Below, piece after piece: positions 1 to 11,127 of a DNA stretch of 64,000 nucleotides (positions are counted from its first letter, which is position 1; each line of letters opens with the position of its first letter). Below the pieces are notes generated by a model. That model made no database searches and was not told the DNA's origin. It worked only from the letters and a program-made list of their open reading frames with translations. A program made the position numbers and the translations under genes. Origin of the DNA: Saccoglossus kowalevskii (lineage: Eukaryota; Hemichordata; Enteropneusta; Harrimaniidae). The stretch spans positions 76,007 to 140,006 of the forward strand of contig NW_003135335.1 in NCBI RefSeq assembly GCF_000003605.2, in the 5' to 3' direction.

Positions 1-990
1 TACGGTAAAATAGACTAATTAAGACACAGATTTGCATTCCAATGCTAGATAAGTCATCGTGCAACTTGAAGGTTATCAAGGTTCACTTCAATCTTTCGTC
101 CACCAATCGCCGGTAATCGGCATTCTCTGGTATAATAACACGATCATTCCAATAACAACGCATGCCGCGCTGTTCCACGAAAAATTTCAGGGTTAATTTT
201 GTGAAATTTTGGAATTGTTGTGGGGTGTAAAAAACGTATTCCACTTCCCAAACATGTACGCGCGTACTGCGTCATCAAAAACCGATGCAGATGTTTTTTT
301 TATATTGCGAACTATTAGCTCAATTTTTATTTTTCAAGAAAATTCAATTTAAAAATACAACGTACAATGATACAACATACAACAATACAACATTTAAATT
401 TTTAGACTAAAGCAGTACGCTCGTACATGTTTGGGAAGTGCGCATGCTCGGGTCTCAGCTTCAAAATATCCGCGGAGATGGATTTGTCCTTTTTGCTCTG
501 GTATTTCTATTTTCACAGTTTTTAACCCGTTTTAGTTCGGAAAAGGTAATATAAGTCGATCGATAGTTTCTACCGATATCATGCATGAGTTTTGTGAAGC
601 GGATCGAAATATAATTTGGAAAATCGTGTTATTTTCGGGAAATTTCGATGTCATGGTGTCAACGCTTTCCTACCTTGTGTTATTATATGAGTGGTAGGGG
701 AATGTACCGGCGACTGACTAACTATGCCGATCCCACTTTAGGACATTTTTATTAGCCAAGAAACGTTCCGAGCGCCTGTGGTATGCAGTGGGCTACTGGT
801 TCTGAAGGATGCGATGGTGTTCTGCTTAGTTTATTTTGGTTGTCATAGAGAACTAACGCCATGTTGTGAAATTATAATTATGAAGATGAAAGAATGCCCT
901 TATTGTACCGTGCGGCATCGTCCGAATCGCACGGTCCCGTGTCTTCGACCTATAGGGGTCTACACGTTACCGTGCGAGATCGCATAGGCT

Positions 991-1258
991 AATTGCGTAT
1001 CTTAAGCAGTGAGATCTGATTGGGCGCGCCTCGAAACAAGGCGCCCAATCAGCTTGGACGTACCATATTATAAAACCACATTCCACTTCCTGTTTTTGTC
1101 GATATGAAGACAACCTTCCCACACAAAACTGCGTCGATTGCCTGTACCTGATGAGGCTTGAGGACACCAACACCAAAAACTTTCGCCATTTTGTTTAAAA
1201 TGAAACGCCAAAGAGGGATTTGTAACACGCAAACTGATTGGAAAATGATTAGCCGCAA
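991..1258 (-). pseudogene. RecQ-like helicase fragment
   Basis: The minus strand reads VGVLKPHQVQAIDAVLCGKV and VFISTKTGSGM. This is the RecQ-type motif 0/motif I region (K.HQ..A..A...GKDVF...TGSGKS). The Walker A lysine position is Met and the frame ends shortly afterwards, so it is a remnant. Many RecQ-like copies of this kind occur in marine invertebrate genomes. There is no continuation of the helicase core nearby. Confidence 0.6.
1017..1051. repeat. Strong GC-rich hairpin with inverted CCAAT boxes
   Basis: TGATTGGGC + GCCT on the left pairs with AGGC + GCCCAATCA on the right: 13 pairs, a two-base bulge and a seven-base loop. It sits at the 3' end of the RecQ-like fragment. GC content is far above its surroundings. 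Confidence 0.7.
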
Positions 1259-1289
1259 CTGACTAGCGGGGGCGCTGTTAGAATACGCA

Positions 1290-1469
1290 TACTGTAAAAT
1301 ACTTGCTTTATTTTAGCTGGAAAGACATTTTTCGTGTTCCGTATGGAATTTATTTTCACTGATTTTTGACGAGTTGAATGTAAAATATAGGAAAAACAGT
1401 ATATTCGCTGGATTTTATTTTTCACTGAATCATTCCTTCAGCAAAAATACCGTAAAGTATTTTACAGTA
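1290..1469. mobile_element. MITE, TACTGTAAAATACT family, copy 1
   Basis: Ends TACTGTAAAATACT...AGTATTTTACAGTA. The body carries TTTTAGCTGG, GGAATTTATTTTCACTGATT and TTCGCTGGATTTTATTTT. Other copies are at 12378, 27978 and 62731. Non-coding; TA at the tips suggests a Tc1/mariner-type relation. Confidence 0.75.
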
Positions 1470-1789
1470 TTTGATGGTCGTTCTGCCAAGGTCTGTTTAG
1501 AGGCTTGGCCGAATAAACTTAGATCTTGGCTAGCGAAGATGGCCGCACGGAGACTTCGCACCAACTGAACATTGGATACCTACTCCAAATGCAGATATTT
1601 CCAAATCTGTTCTCTCCCCATAACTTGCCCTACATGTGTAGACGAGGAAGACTGGGGGAGCCTGGCAGGGAAATTTGCCAGACCAACCTTTTTTGGTTAA
1701 TGTGTGTGCAGGTGGGGTGGGAGTGTTAGTGCAGATTTCAAAAATACGTGGCACAAAACGTAATCTATTCACAGAAAGAATTTTCACTT

Positions 1790-2130
1790 GTTTCTTATGT
1801 ATCATTCAACAGATTTCCATGAAACTTGGTACTTAGATGCTCTGGGATATTGCCCAGACCCGATTAGTTTTTGGTTGAAACCATGCATATTAATTAGCCA
1901 ATTTAAGCTTTTTCACTGATATCTCAATCAATTAGATTTCAATTAAACTTGGTACACAGGTGTAAGCTTTACGTTTAGGGTTAAATTATGTGCTTAGGTT
2001 AATTTAAGCAAATTAGGAAATTACTAACTAATTTACAGGTGTTCCACTCATCAAATTTCAATGAACTTTAGTAAATAGGTGTTTTGGGATCAAAATCCAT
2101 GTACTTACCTTATGTAAATGGGTTCCTATG
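1790..2130 (-). repeat. Diverged relative of the 150-bp tandem repeat of 51.8-53.3 kb
   Basis: Carries the phrase ATTTC..TGAAACTTGGTA followed by a TTAATTAGC/CTAATT..AAA segment two to three times, in the opposite orientation to the phrases of the main array (TACCAAGTTTCATTGAAATG). Confidence 0.5.
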
Positions 2131-2934
2131 ACCTCATATGTATATGCGTAATATCTCAAGCACTGTTGCAGATAACATGCAACTAGTGATATAATGAAGG
2201 CAGATAGCACTTGTCCATATAGAGTCATGTGACCTCAAAAATAAGCATAACTGTAATATCGTAAGTACTGTTGCAGATACATGCAACGAGCACTATAATT
2301 GTGTTGTCGGACAAGATGCATCACATCGTCATCTATGGTCATGATTTCAGCAATTATTTATAATTGTTATACCATAGCCACCTTGAACCACTCTATTACT
2401 GCTTGTAGTTATATTAATAAATGCTGTATTTGTTCTATTAAAAGCTCATCTGCTTAAATGTAATCGACAAGGTTGTCTGTGGTCAAAATACATACTTTAA
2501 AACAATTTTTACTTTATGATGTGCTTATAATATAGTAAATACAATATTTTTTGTTTGTACTTCATTGTCTTCAACACCCTTAACAGACAGTTCTTTACAA
2601 GCTTTGTTTTCATTTTGGTTTTATTTAAGTCGGAGCTTTATATATCAATTGAGGTTTCTGCTATTGAATATAGAGCCCTATATTTAAGTCAAAACGTAAA
2701 CTCATTAATGTGATAGTGCATCAAATGAGTTGACAATATGCAAACTATTATTCATGGTTTTATTATAAATTATGAACTAAACACTGCATGAATTAAACAA
2801 GAGCCGAAGAAAATTCACAATTGAATTTTTACCAAGACTAGACAAATCCGTCCAAGCATGTCTTAGATAAAATACTGGACATGTATTCTTTCAACATCAA
2901 GATCAACTACACTTCAAATTTGAACAGACATTAA

Positions 2935-3091
2935 AGCGGGGGTGTCGTCACCTGCGCATGCATCAGATGGCCATAGTGCATCACTGTTTACAAACAAGTG
3001 TCTACCCATGAGCCTTTGTGTTTTTAGCGTGTGTTGTTACTGTCGCTTGAGACTCAATTTCCGCACATGTGCAGGTGACGACCATCCCACT
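2935..3091. mobile_element. TTAA-flanked MITE, copy 1
   Basis: Flanked by TTAA on both sides (2931-2934, 3092-3095). Ends AGCGGGGGTGTCGTCACCTG and, inverted, AGTGGGATGGTCGTCACCTG. The interior includes TTTACAAACAAGTGTCTACC. A TTAA target is used by piggyBac and Kolobok transposons; no coding capacity. Confidence 0.8.
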
Positions 3092-3139
3092 TTAAATGCA
3101 TGAAATTGAATTAGGAAACTAATTTCTTCACCTGATTCT

Positions 3140-3379
3140 TCACCCTGAACTTAGGAAGCTTATAAGGGCATCCAACATACTACCAAATGCATGGTAAATA
3201 TTTTTCTTCCAGATGTGTTCCCTACTGAATTCTATGTGCTGTAACTGACTTACCATATATTTTAGACTGGCAAAGTCGGGACCTCTTTTTTGTTGACAAA
3301 AAGAAATATTCTTTTTAGCGTGATCTCGAAAACTAACGTGACCGTGAAAGAAAACCCGACTGGACACATCTGTGGGCAT
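3140..3379 (-). pseudogene. Fragment beside RecQ-like remnant, inverted relative to 3924-4075
   Basis: The minus strand reads DVSSRVFFHGHVSFRDHAKK and RGPDFASLKYMV. The plus strand at 3924-4075 reads DVSSRNFFRSHASFRDHVKK and RSPNFASL. The two are diverged copies in opposite orientation on either side of the helicase fragment. I do not recognise the family. Confidence 0.45.
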
Positions 3380-3397
3380 TTGACTGCTATTAATTAT

Positions 3398-3721
3398 TCA
3401 TGAGTGGGTGTGTGAAAGTAAACACATCAAACCCAAAAATTTGAGCTTCTGGACTTGTTCTTTCATTAACGCTATCAAAGCAGAAATAATCCCAACTATT
3501 GTCGCCGGTAAGTCTCTCAGCTTCCCCCGACGGCATTGATGTATCCAGAAAGGGACAACTTCGTACTTTAGTGATTGTCCGTTTCCCGTCGGAATGGCAA
3601 CAAACACGTCCTTACTGGAGTAATAACTTTCAATAATCTGTCTTTGATTCGATCGCAGAGATAGACACTTTAACTTTCTAAGCGCAAAGGCGATACTTTC
3701 ATGCATGTTTACTGAAAACAC
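3398..3721 (-). pseudogene. RecQ-like helicase N-terminal fragment
   Basis: 107 codons on the minus strand with SNQRQIIESYYSSKDVFVAI, PTGNGQSL and LIALMKEQVQKLKFLGL. These are motifs 0, I and Ia of RecQ-family ATPases. The Walker A GKS is GQS, so ATP binding is lost if it is expressed. Motifs II-VI (DEAH and helicase C) are missing. It is flanked by inverted related segments (3240-3379 minus, 3924-4075 plus). Confidence 0.7.
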
Positions 3722-3923
3722 ATCAATTTAAATGTCCGATGTATATGTATAGTAGTCTTTCAAATTCGCCAGGTTCTCAGAAGTGAAAGGTCACGTACAT
3801 TACCATAGATAAATTATTACGGACACAGCTGCACTCTGATGCAATGTCAAGTGCTAGTCAACAGCTTTTAATTAGCATAATCACCGGAGTGATTCCGCTC
3901 AGGTTTTTACTCCAATACAGGGG

Positions 3924-4075
3924 GTCGCCGGCAGATGTGTCCAGTCGGAATTTCTTTCGCAGTCACGCTAGTTTTCGCGATCACGTTAAAAAGGCTAAAT
4001 TGACAATTAATTATATTGTTTATGTAAAACAAAAAAGAAGTCCCAACTTTGCCAGTCTACATATATTTGAATTCC
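3924..4075 (+). repeat. Inverted partner of 3240-3379
   Basis: The nucleotide match begins at GATGTGTCCAGTCGG and extends through GCCAGTCTA with one insertion. With the minus-strand copy it makes an imperfect palindrome around the RecQ-like remnant. Confidence 0.6.
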
Positions 4076-4099
4076 AAAGGATTTGAATTTGAAGTACAA

Positions 4100-7000
4100 A
4101 GGCTTCCGGTTAATGTATACTGCCCTCAGTGGTATTTGATTGTAATGCAAATAACCCACCAGGCAACAGAGGGGAACGCAACAGTAGCAAAGCAGCATGG
4201 GATCGGAAATAACTCTGATCGTACAAGGCTAAAAACTGCACACTGGCTGTCAATGTAAATATTACCCCAGTAAATGGTACACAAGCATAAACACAAGATG
4301 AACAACTGCATGTAATATATTGACAAGCACTCACAGTACAAAAAACAAACACTCATACACAGACAAAGTTTACGTTTGAATGTATTAATTTACATGATTC
4401 ATTTAATTTCAATAAAGATATCATACAATGAAGTGAAAGGCAGGAATTACAGGTAAGGTAGATAGGGAGAGTCAAACTACAAAATTAAACACCAATAGAT
4501 ATGGTGTCACATCATGGTTAAGCCTACAGTCATACAGTAGTGTACTTAAAATAGAAAACTAGTTGGATGGAACTCAGATCAGAGAACACAATGAAGTAAA
4601 ATAGACTACAATCCACAAGGATGTATAGTAGGTGATACCATTTAAGATTGGAGAGGGAAGGTAGCTATTTGAGTATGAACGGCAGAAAGCAATGTTTCCA
4701 GTACTCTATCACCAAGTTGTTCTTAGATTACGAGCTAAGGGTAATAGTAGATGCAAACAACTCACCGATTTTAAATTTTCCTCAGACTGTCATAATGGAA
4801 ACCAGCAATTGTATGTGACCAAGATTTGGGGCATTTTATGTGAAAACACACAATCAGTATTGCATAACAAAAACGCATAATGTAAATTTTCTTTTCATAA
4901 TTTAAATATAATAATAAAAACTTTAAGAGTGTCATGGGCAAACAGGCAAATGCTAAAGTGAAAATTTCAGACAGTCCAGCAACCAATCGCGAGGAGCTTA
5001 CAACCCTCTTCACCCCTACTAAGAAATGGTATCACCTGACAGGTACTCATGATTATCAATCTGTATTGCAACAATGTAAGGCAAGGTACGGGCTGAAAAA
5101 TAGAATTGCACTGGTAATAAGCTGAAATATAATCATTCAAGAGAATTGTCAAATCTGAGTGGATATGTAGATAATGCTGGAGCACACATGGGTACACTTG
5201 GGATAGGTGGAGGTACTACGGTATGTTGACTGCATTTACATAGCTATGTACGAACCATAGACTTGGATAGCTTTATACAAAGCAGCGACAGTAAAAGTAC
5301 ACTGTTATAACTCAGTATACAAGCAAACCGACCTTGAACTGACCGAGGCGACATGGCAGGAAAATTCTGTGTTAATTTTTTTTTTTTTATAATAAAAGTA
5401 CACACGATTAAGGCAATGTGTTTATTTTAGTGCCATTCTTTTGACATTTGTATAATTTTTATCACTTTAATCATAAATGGGAATTATTTCGAATGAAAGA
5501 ATGTCATGTAAACTGTTTAGACTTGAAGCCCAAAAAGACTATTTGAAGTTGTTGCTTGTCCAATGTAGTAAAGAACAAGTTTTTGGCTTGTGTGCACTTC
5601 TATAGGAAATATGGTACTATTCATACAATGCTGCTGTCTGGCACCATGACACGTAATTAACAGCTCAGATGTTGCTTTTTATCTTCCACATAATCAAAAG
5701 GTATTTAATATTTCATCTATTAATATAAATTATGATGGTTGCAACATGTTGTCTAACTGCCACATAGTACAGTACTTGATTGGTACAAATCAATCAATCA
5801 ATCAATCCAAACAATTTTGCCGCAGTCGCAGTTCAAGGTCGTTTTGTTTTGGGGATATAACATCAGCGCACCAAGTCTAAAGCACAAAATTACAAAGAAA
5901 TTTACAGAACCTGGGCAATCTAAAATTACCAATCATTGAAAACACTAAGAATTGTAATTAAGAGTAATTATAATTGGAAGATTCCATTATTGCAATGACA
6001 TGGTATAGCCCCCTCAACACTGAACGGGCTACCACAGTTTCTATTAAAGATACCTAGGACACGCAGAGGTCAAAGTTCATTACTACAGGGTCACTTCTAA
6101 AATTTATTTTATAGTTTACCACACCAAAGACCTCTGTCGATTCTCAACACGGAGACAGACAGACAATCAAGTTTTCCTGCATATTACAACGTTACACTAC
6201 GTTACCACCACTACGAGAATGACACTGACCCCACTCGTATGTAGAGGGTCCCCTGCTATTCTGATTCAAATCGAGGCTCTGAGGCGTATTTATTATAAAT
6301 GGTCACAGAGAAATCAATTTCAACAATTCTAGGAATCAGACGAGCAAGGTGCGACTTGACACATAGAATAGGTATTTAAAACTTTTTAACGACCACAGGC
6401 TCACAAGGTCTAAAAAAACAAGTTTGTGCAGCAAGAATTTATTTTGCTGAAAAAATTAAAAAAATCACATTCTGCATAGTTGTATTCACGTCATGTAAAG
6501 TAATTTAAAATGCTGCTTTTAAGAATCCAAACATATCATCCAAATTTTCTCTAATTTAGATTTTTAAAATTTGTTTTCATTCAACATTTATTAAAATAGC
6601 ATCACTGGGGGAAAAAAAGGCAGTGAATTTATACATTGCTAATAACAGGGCAGCATGGAACAACAGCCCAAAGTCATCGGTAAAACATTTTCATTGTTTC
6701 TCACAGACTTGACAATCACTGGCAGTGAAGTATTCGCAACTTTTTTTATTGGGAAGGTGGTGAAATTGGGTGAAACTGTCATCCTCTTTGTGGCAAGCAG
6801 AAATACAGAACCAGTGCTTTCGATTCTATCTTGATTTAAGATAGTAGAAAAGTGGCCATTGTACTCACAATATTGCACTACAATATATTTTAGAATGAAC
6901 AAATTTTATCAGACCTACCCACCCCTGTCGAACAAATGGTTGATGCGACCATCATAACTACCATCATGTTAGTTTTGGTCATCTCGATTTGTATAAGGGG

Positions 7001-9286
7001 TGGGGATAGGCATGATTTGTAAGGGAGAAAATTATACTTAAAATTAAATTGGCACCTACCTCAAAGAGTGAGGCAGAGAGAAAATGCAAAGTCAGCCACA
7101 AATAAATAGGAAAAATGTGAAGAAATAATGCAACAATAACATCGTTTGGCAATGATGCAAAAAAAAAAAAAGTGTCTTTTTTAGGATAAATTAATAAATG
7201 GCTTCTGTTGGTAAAAAATTAAACTACAAATGTGTGAAAAAAAAACATTTGCACATCTCTTTAAACATAAATGGACAAATACAATGAAAATAAATATATT
7301 ATACAGATAACAAACAAGTGAAATCTCTTAAGGTAAAAAAAAAAAAAACAGTAATGAAACACTTTTTTATACATTATAATAGTAATAAAAATCTTTGGTA
7401 GGTATTATATTACTTTTCCACAATAATAGTATGGTGATGAAAAACAAGTCTACAATCTAAAATAAAATTACTATGTTTTCAAACTGCATAAAAAACATTC
7501 AGTGTATGCAGAAGTCTGTACATGCAGAAAGTTCTACTCAAAAACATTCTAAAATTCAGTTTAGTTTTTTTAAATTTTGTACTATACAAAATGTAAGAGT
7601 AATTTACACAAACATAATCTTGCCGACTATGATTTTACTTGATACTCTTTTAAGTCTTCTTTCTAATTTGTTTAGAATCCACTAGTCCCACCTTGAATTT
7701 TTTTTTTATCCAACTGCCAATAACCTTTTCTTTATCTAAATGAAACAGACATGGCGCCAATAACAACATACTTGTTCTGTTAAAAGCACCCATGCTTATG
7801 TAAAGTACAGTGTTAGAATCATATATACCGGTATATATTAATTAAAGTTCATAATTGCAAATTATTACAAAATAAATAAATAAATAATAACTTCAGTGTC
7901 GCCGTTATATTACGGGGAGTTGAACAGTTAGACTATCAGAGAACACTCAAACAAACGTGATTATATAATTTCAAATTTAGTCAAACCAGTATGTATGTGT
8001 AAAGTTTTTATGTGGAAACTCACAGCTGGTCGTTTAAAAAATTCCATTTGTGTTTTTGGATAATCATGGTTCTAGGGCCCCGAGATGTGTTTACATTTAG
8101 CAACCATACCCCAGAGTGATATGATTGACAGAATGCAAGCCCATACAAATCCTGTCTTAATTATAACTTGTATTTCTTATTAAAATATTGGTATGTAAAT
8201 TTCTTATACATACTCCAATTTTAGTGCATACTGTACTACCGGGGTAGTAGTTGCAATCACGGGTAGTGAATAATCTGCACCCTTTGTATGTTTATAAAAA
8301 AAAAAGTATTGGCAGATTGTCTATCCAAGTATACCTATCAACTTGGCTTCACAAATATATGTGTGAATATGTGTGACTGTTTTGAAGAATTTCACTGTTG
8401 TGACAAATGAGGTTATGACTAACGAGAGTGAAAATGTCTACAGTGTCATTGTCGTCTTGGAATCACACCAACCTAAATTCATTGGAGGAACAGTTGTAAA
8501 AATGCTTTGCATCATTTCGTACAGGAAGCTTCCAGTTAGCTAGGTAACTTGGACATAATAACGAGCGATCCAACAGTTGTACATTGTGTAGGAGTCAGTG
8601 GATTCATAATCAAATAAAAAATTGGTCGTAAAATCACAACACAACAACAGGACATATAAGCAAGACAGCACCATAATATTCGGCAAAATTTCACATCAAT
8701 TGCGTCAATAAAATCGCTACACTGTTACTATCTATATATATTAAAAAAATTTCTCTAAACTAGGCATTTCATTTCTCAACGTCTTCCCTGATGGTTATAT
8801 TAACACACATCCACAAAAACATGATTGCCACATATATTTGTTTGTTTTTTCTTTTCTTAAAAAATCTACTACACATGATTATCCCTGACGATCACACTCT
8901 AAACACTAATCATAAACAGTGATTCAATGAACCTGCAACTAATCACAACCACCAACCCCATTTTTAAAAACCTGACACCCCCAACAAAGAATGGTTTCAA
9001 CTGTTTTGCAGACAGTCTGGCAGCTTCCATCGACTTGACAGGGGGTTCAGAATGAGCTAATCGGCATGAACATAAAAACAACATGAGGTAGTTTACAGCA
9101 AAATGACATCACATGTACCTGCTAAGTTCACAATAGACATGAAAGGAACTAAGACTGAAAATACAGACGAAAATGCTTTCAGATTTCTTGTAGCAAGAGA
9201 AATAAGTGCTGAGGACATATCAAATTTGAATCAGATTTCACAATCGCTTTCTAAGACAATTTAAAACCACAACAAATGTTAAAATT
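4100..9286. other. Unique AT-rich stretch, partly distal 3' UTR of PR-PLAG gene
   Basis: No convincing coding exon on either strand; the short open frames lack composition or motifs of proteins. A short AATC run lies near 5790-5806 and several A-runs lie at 7150-7350. Repeats are sparser than elsewhere, which is what a long 3' UTR or conserved non-coding flank would look like. Confidence 0.4.
9084..9091 (-). promoter_or_regulatory. Candidate let-7 microRNA target site (8-mer)
   Basis: The minus-strand transcript reads CTACCTCA, a perfect let-7 seed match with the A opposite position 1, about 300 bases past the stop of the PR-PLAG gene. It lies beyond the proximal AATAAA, so only the longer 3' UTR form would carry it. 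One 8-mer can occur by chance. Confidence 0.3.
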
Positions 9287-9292
9287 TTTATT
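9287..9292 (-). terminator. Proximal polyadenylation signal of the PR-PLAG gene
   Basis: AATAAA on the minus strand about 95 bases after the stop codon. Vertebrate PLAG1 has a much longer 3' UTR, so more distal signals in 4.1-9.3 kb may also be used. Confidence 0.35.
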
Positions 9293-9387
9293 AAGGTTGG
9301 GAACGAGGTCCAAATGTTGAAATTCATGGCAGTCAACTGGTCAGATTGGAAATTCTTTGGTTGAATAGTTGGTTTGTAAATTATTTA

Positions 9388-11127
9388 CTATTGGAATGCT
9401 TGGTGGAACCTGGGTAGAGACTGGAGTGGTGTGGAGAAAGCTATCTGCGTCAGAGTAGCATTCTGTAACCGTTGTAAACCTCCGTCTGGACTTATCGGTT
9501 CACAGTCCTGGCTTATAGCCTGAGTTGAAAGCGTTAAGGTAGTGGGCGACATGCACGTTGTTTGGACCGGTATTGGCGGTGATGGTTGTGAGAGGGGCGG
9601 CGATGGCTGCTGAAGGGGAGGGGGTGACGGCTGCTGAAGTGTCGGCTGACCGGCATTAAGTGGCAAGAAACCCAACAACTGGCCGAGATCCACCGTGCTT
9701 GCATTGACAGGTTCCGTAATCACAGCAGGCCCCTTTGTATCATCCAAGTTGTTGGTCGTCTCCACAGACACTTCCAGCGCGACTTTAGGAGGTATAACAG
9801 GGGGTTTTACATCATAGATTTTAGTTGCAGCTTTAGTTGGAGGTCTGAGTTTGGTCTGCAGGGCATCAAAGGCGTTGATGCATTGTGTGGGATTAAGTGA
9901 GTTAATTGTATTAATAGTATTGATAGTGTCAATTGTGTTCATCGAGCTAGTAGAACAAATTGTATCTATGAAAGTTGTGTTAACAAAACTGTTTTGCATG
10001 GTACATGTAGGAGACTGTAAAAGCTTATTGAGCAGCTTTGGGGGAGGGGGAGGAGGTATCCTGATAGGAAGAGGTTGAAGTTGGAACTGTATTTGCTGAA
10101 GTTGTTGGGGGTGTGGTGGAGGAGGGTGTGACGGAGGAGGAGGAGGCGGTGGTGGTAGCGTTGTCTGTACTAACTGTGTGTCATTAGTACACGTTACAAC
10201 AGGCAGAAGGCTTTGTTGTAGGTTGATCGGTGTTAGTCGGTTTTTACCGGACTCTCCACTATGGCTTTTCCGACTGTGCCGAACTAAGTGATCTTTGCGT
10301 CCAAATCTTTGCCCGCATATCTGGCACAGGAAATCTTTCCTCCCGGTGTGCACAACGAGATGTCGTCTCACGTCTTTGCGAGTGTAAAAGCGCCGATCAC
10401 AGTGCTCACATTTGTGCTTCTTCTCCTTGACACCATTCGATTTACCAGAATGGACCTTGATGTGATTTAACAATATATCTGTACTCTCAAAATCTTTATT
10501 ACAAATCTTGCAAGTAAGGTCCCCAGCGGCGGCGGCGTGCAGCGCAATGTGTTTGCGAAAACCTGGTTTAGTGTTGTACACTTTGCCACATTCTTTGCAG
10601 TTGAATGATTCCTTATTAGGATCATGGGTATGCAGGTGGTTCTTGAGATGGTCTTTACGGTGAAATTTCTTGTCGCAGTAACTGCATGTATGTACTTTAA
10701 GGGGCGAATGTGTCGCCATGTGGCGCATCAGTTTATAATTAGAAACAAATGCCTTCTTACATTCTACATATGAACATTGAAATGGTCTTTCACCAGTATG
10801 GGTGTAAGTGTGTGTCTTCAGTTTCTCTGGATTCAGGAACACTTTGCCGCAAACTTCACAGCTGAACGTCTTCCTATCCGGCGTCAACCGTGAACTCTTA
10901 CCTTTGTTTTTCTTCAACTTTCGAACTTCTTTCTTTCGTTCCATTCGAAGCACCAACGAATTTCTGCCTCGCTTTAGTTTCCTTCCACGCCGCTTCGGCG
11001 GTTTCGAATCACAGACGTGCTCTTCTAAGAGTGCAAATGTACTGAATACGTGATTGCAGTTGGAGCACTTCCACGGATCTGAGCTGCCATTTGACGTTGT
11101 TGAATTTGTCTCCACACCGTTGAGGTT
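9388..11127 (-). CDS. PLAG1: PLAG1-like gene, last coding exon: seven-finger array and activation tail
   Basis: The acceptor is a pyrimidine-rich tract ending TTTGTGCAG at 11128-11136; translation enters in phase 0 with NLNGVE and stops at 9388. Seven zinc fingers begin with Cys at protein residues 309, 337, 367, 396, 425, 459 and 487. PLAG-specific signatures include [36 protein letters not shown], the AAAAGDLTC spacer, [19 protein letters not shown] and [19 protein letters not shown]. Downstream are two polyproline/glutamine tracts, a Thr/Asn-rich segment, [12 protein letters not shown] (similar to the DFSQLFNFIPLN region of PLAG1) and the terminal LPRFHQAFQ. Keeping the whole finger array and both ends of the tail on one exon matches vertebrate PLAG genes. 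There is no ATG between the acceptor and the isolated first finger; the first internal Met is residue 281. Confidence 0.97.
   Translation of the reverse strand, partial: NLNGVETNSTTSNGSSDPWKCSNCNHVFSTFALLEEHVCDSKPPKRRGRKLKRGRNSLVLRMERKKEVRKLKKNKGKSSRLTPDRKTFSCEVCGKVFLNPEKLKTHTYTHTGERPFQCSYVECKKAFVSNYKLMRHMATHSPLKVHTCSYCDKKFHRKDHLKNHLHTHDPNKESFNCKECGKVYNTKPGFRKHIALHAAAAGDLTCKICNKDFESTDILLNHIKVHSGKSNGVKEKKHKCEHCDRRFYTRKDVRRHLVVHTGRKDFLCQICGQRFGRKDHLVRHSRKSHSGESGKNRLTPINLQQSLLPVVTCTNDTQLVQTTLPPPPPPPPSHPPPPHPQQLQQIQFQLQPLPIRIPPPPPPKLLNKLLQSPTCTMQNSFVNTTFIDTICSTSSMNTIDTINTINTINSLNPTQCINAFDALQTKLRPPTKAATKIYDVKPPVIPPKVALEVSVETTNNLDDTKGPAVITEPVNASTVDLGQLLGFLPLNAGQPTLQQPSPPPLQQPSPPLSQPSPPIPVQTTCMSPTTLTLSTQAISQDCEPISPDGGLQRLQNATLTQIAFSTPLQSLPRFHQAFQ

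Noticed and set aside
4934-5125. 63-codon plus-strand frame MGKQANAKVK...
   Set aside because: No family recognised, no splice context, on the antisense of a likely 3' UTR.
7040-7060. CTACCTCA on the plus strand as another let-7 site
   Set aside because: Wrong strand for the PR-PLAG transcript.
9851-11053. Plus-strand frames opposite the zinc-finger exon
   Set aside because: Shadows of the PLAG exon; poly-Gly and Ile/Val repeats are just the complement of Pro and Asn/Thr runs.
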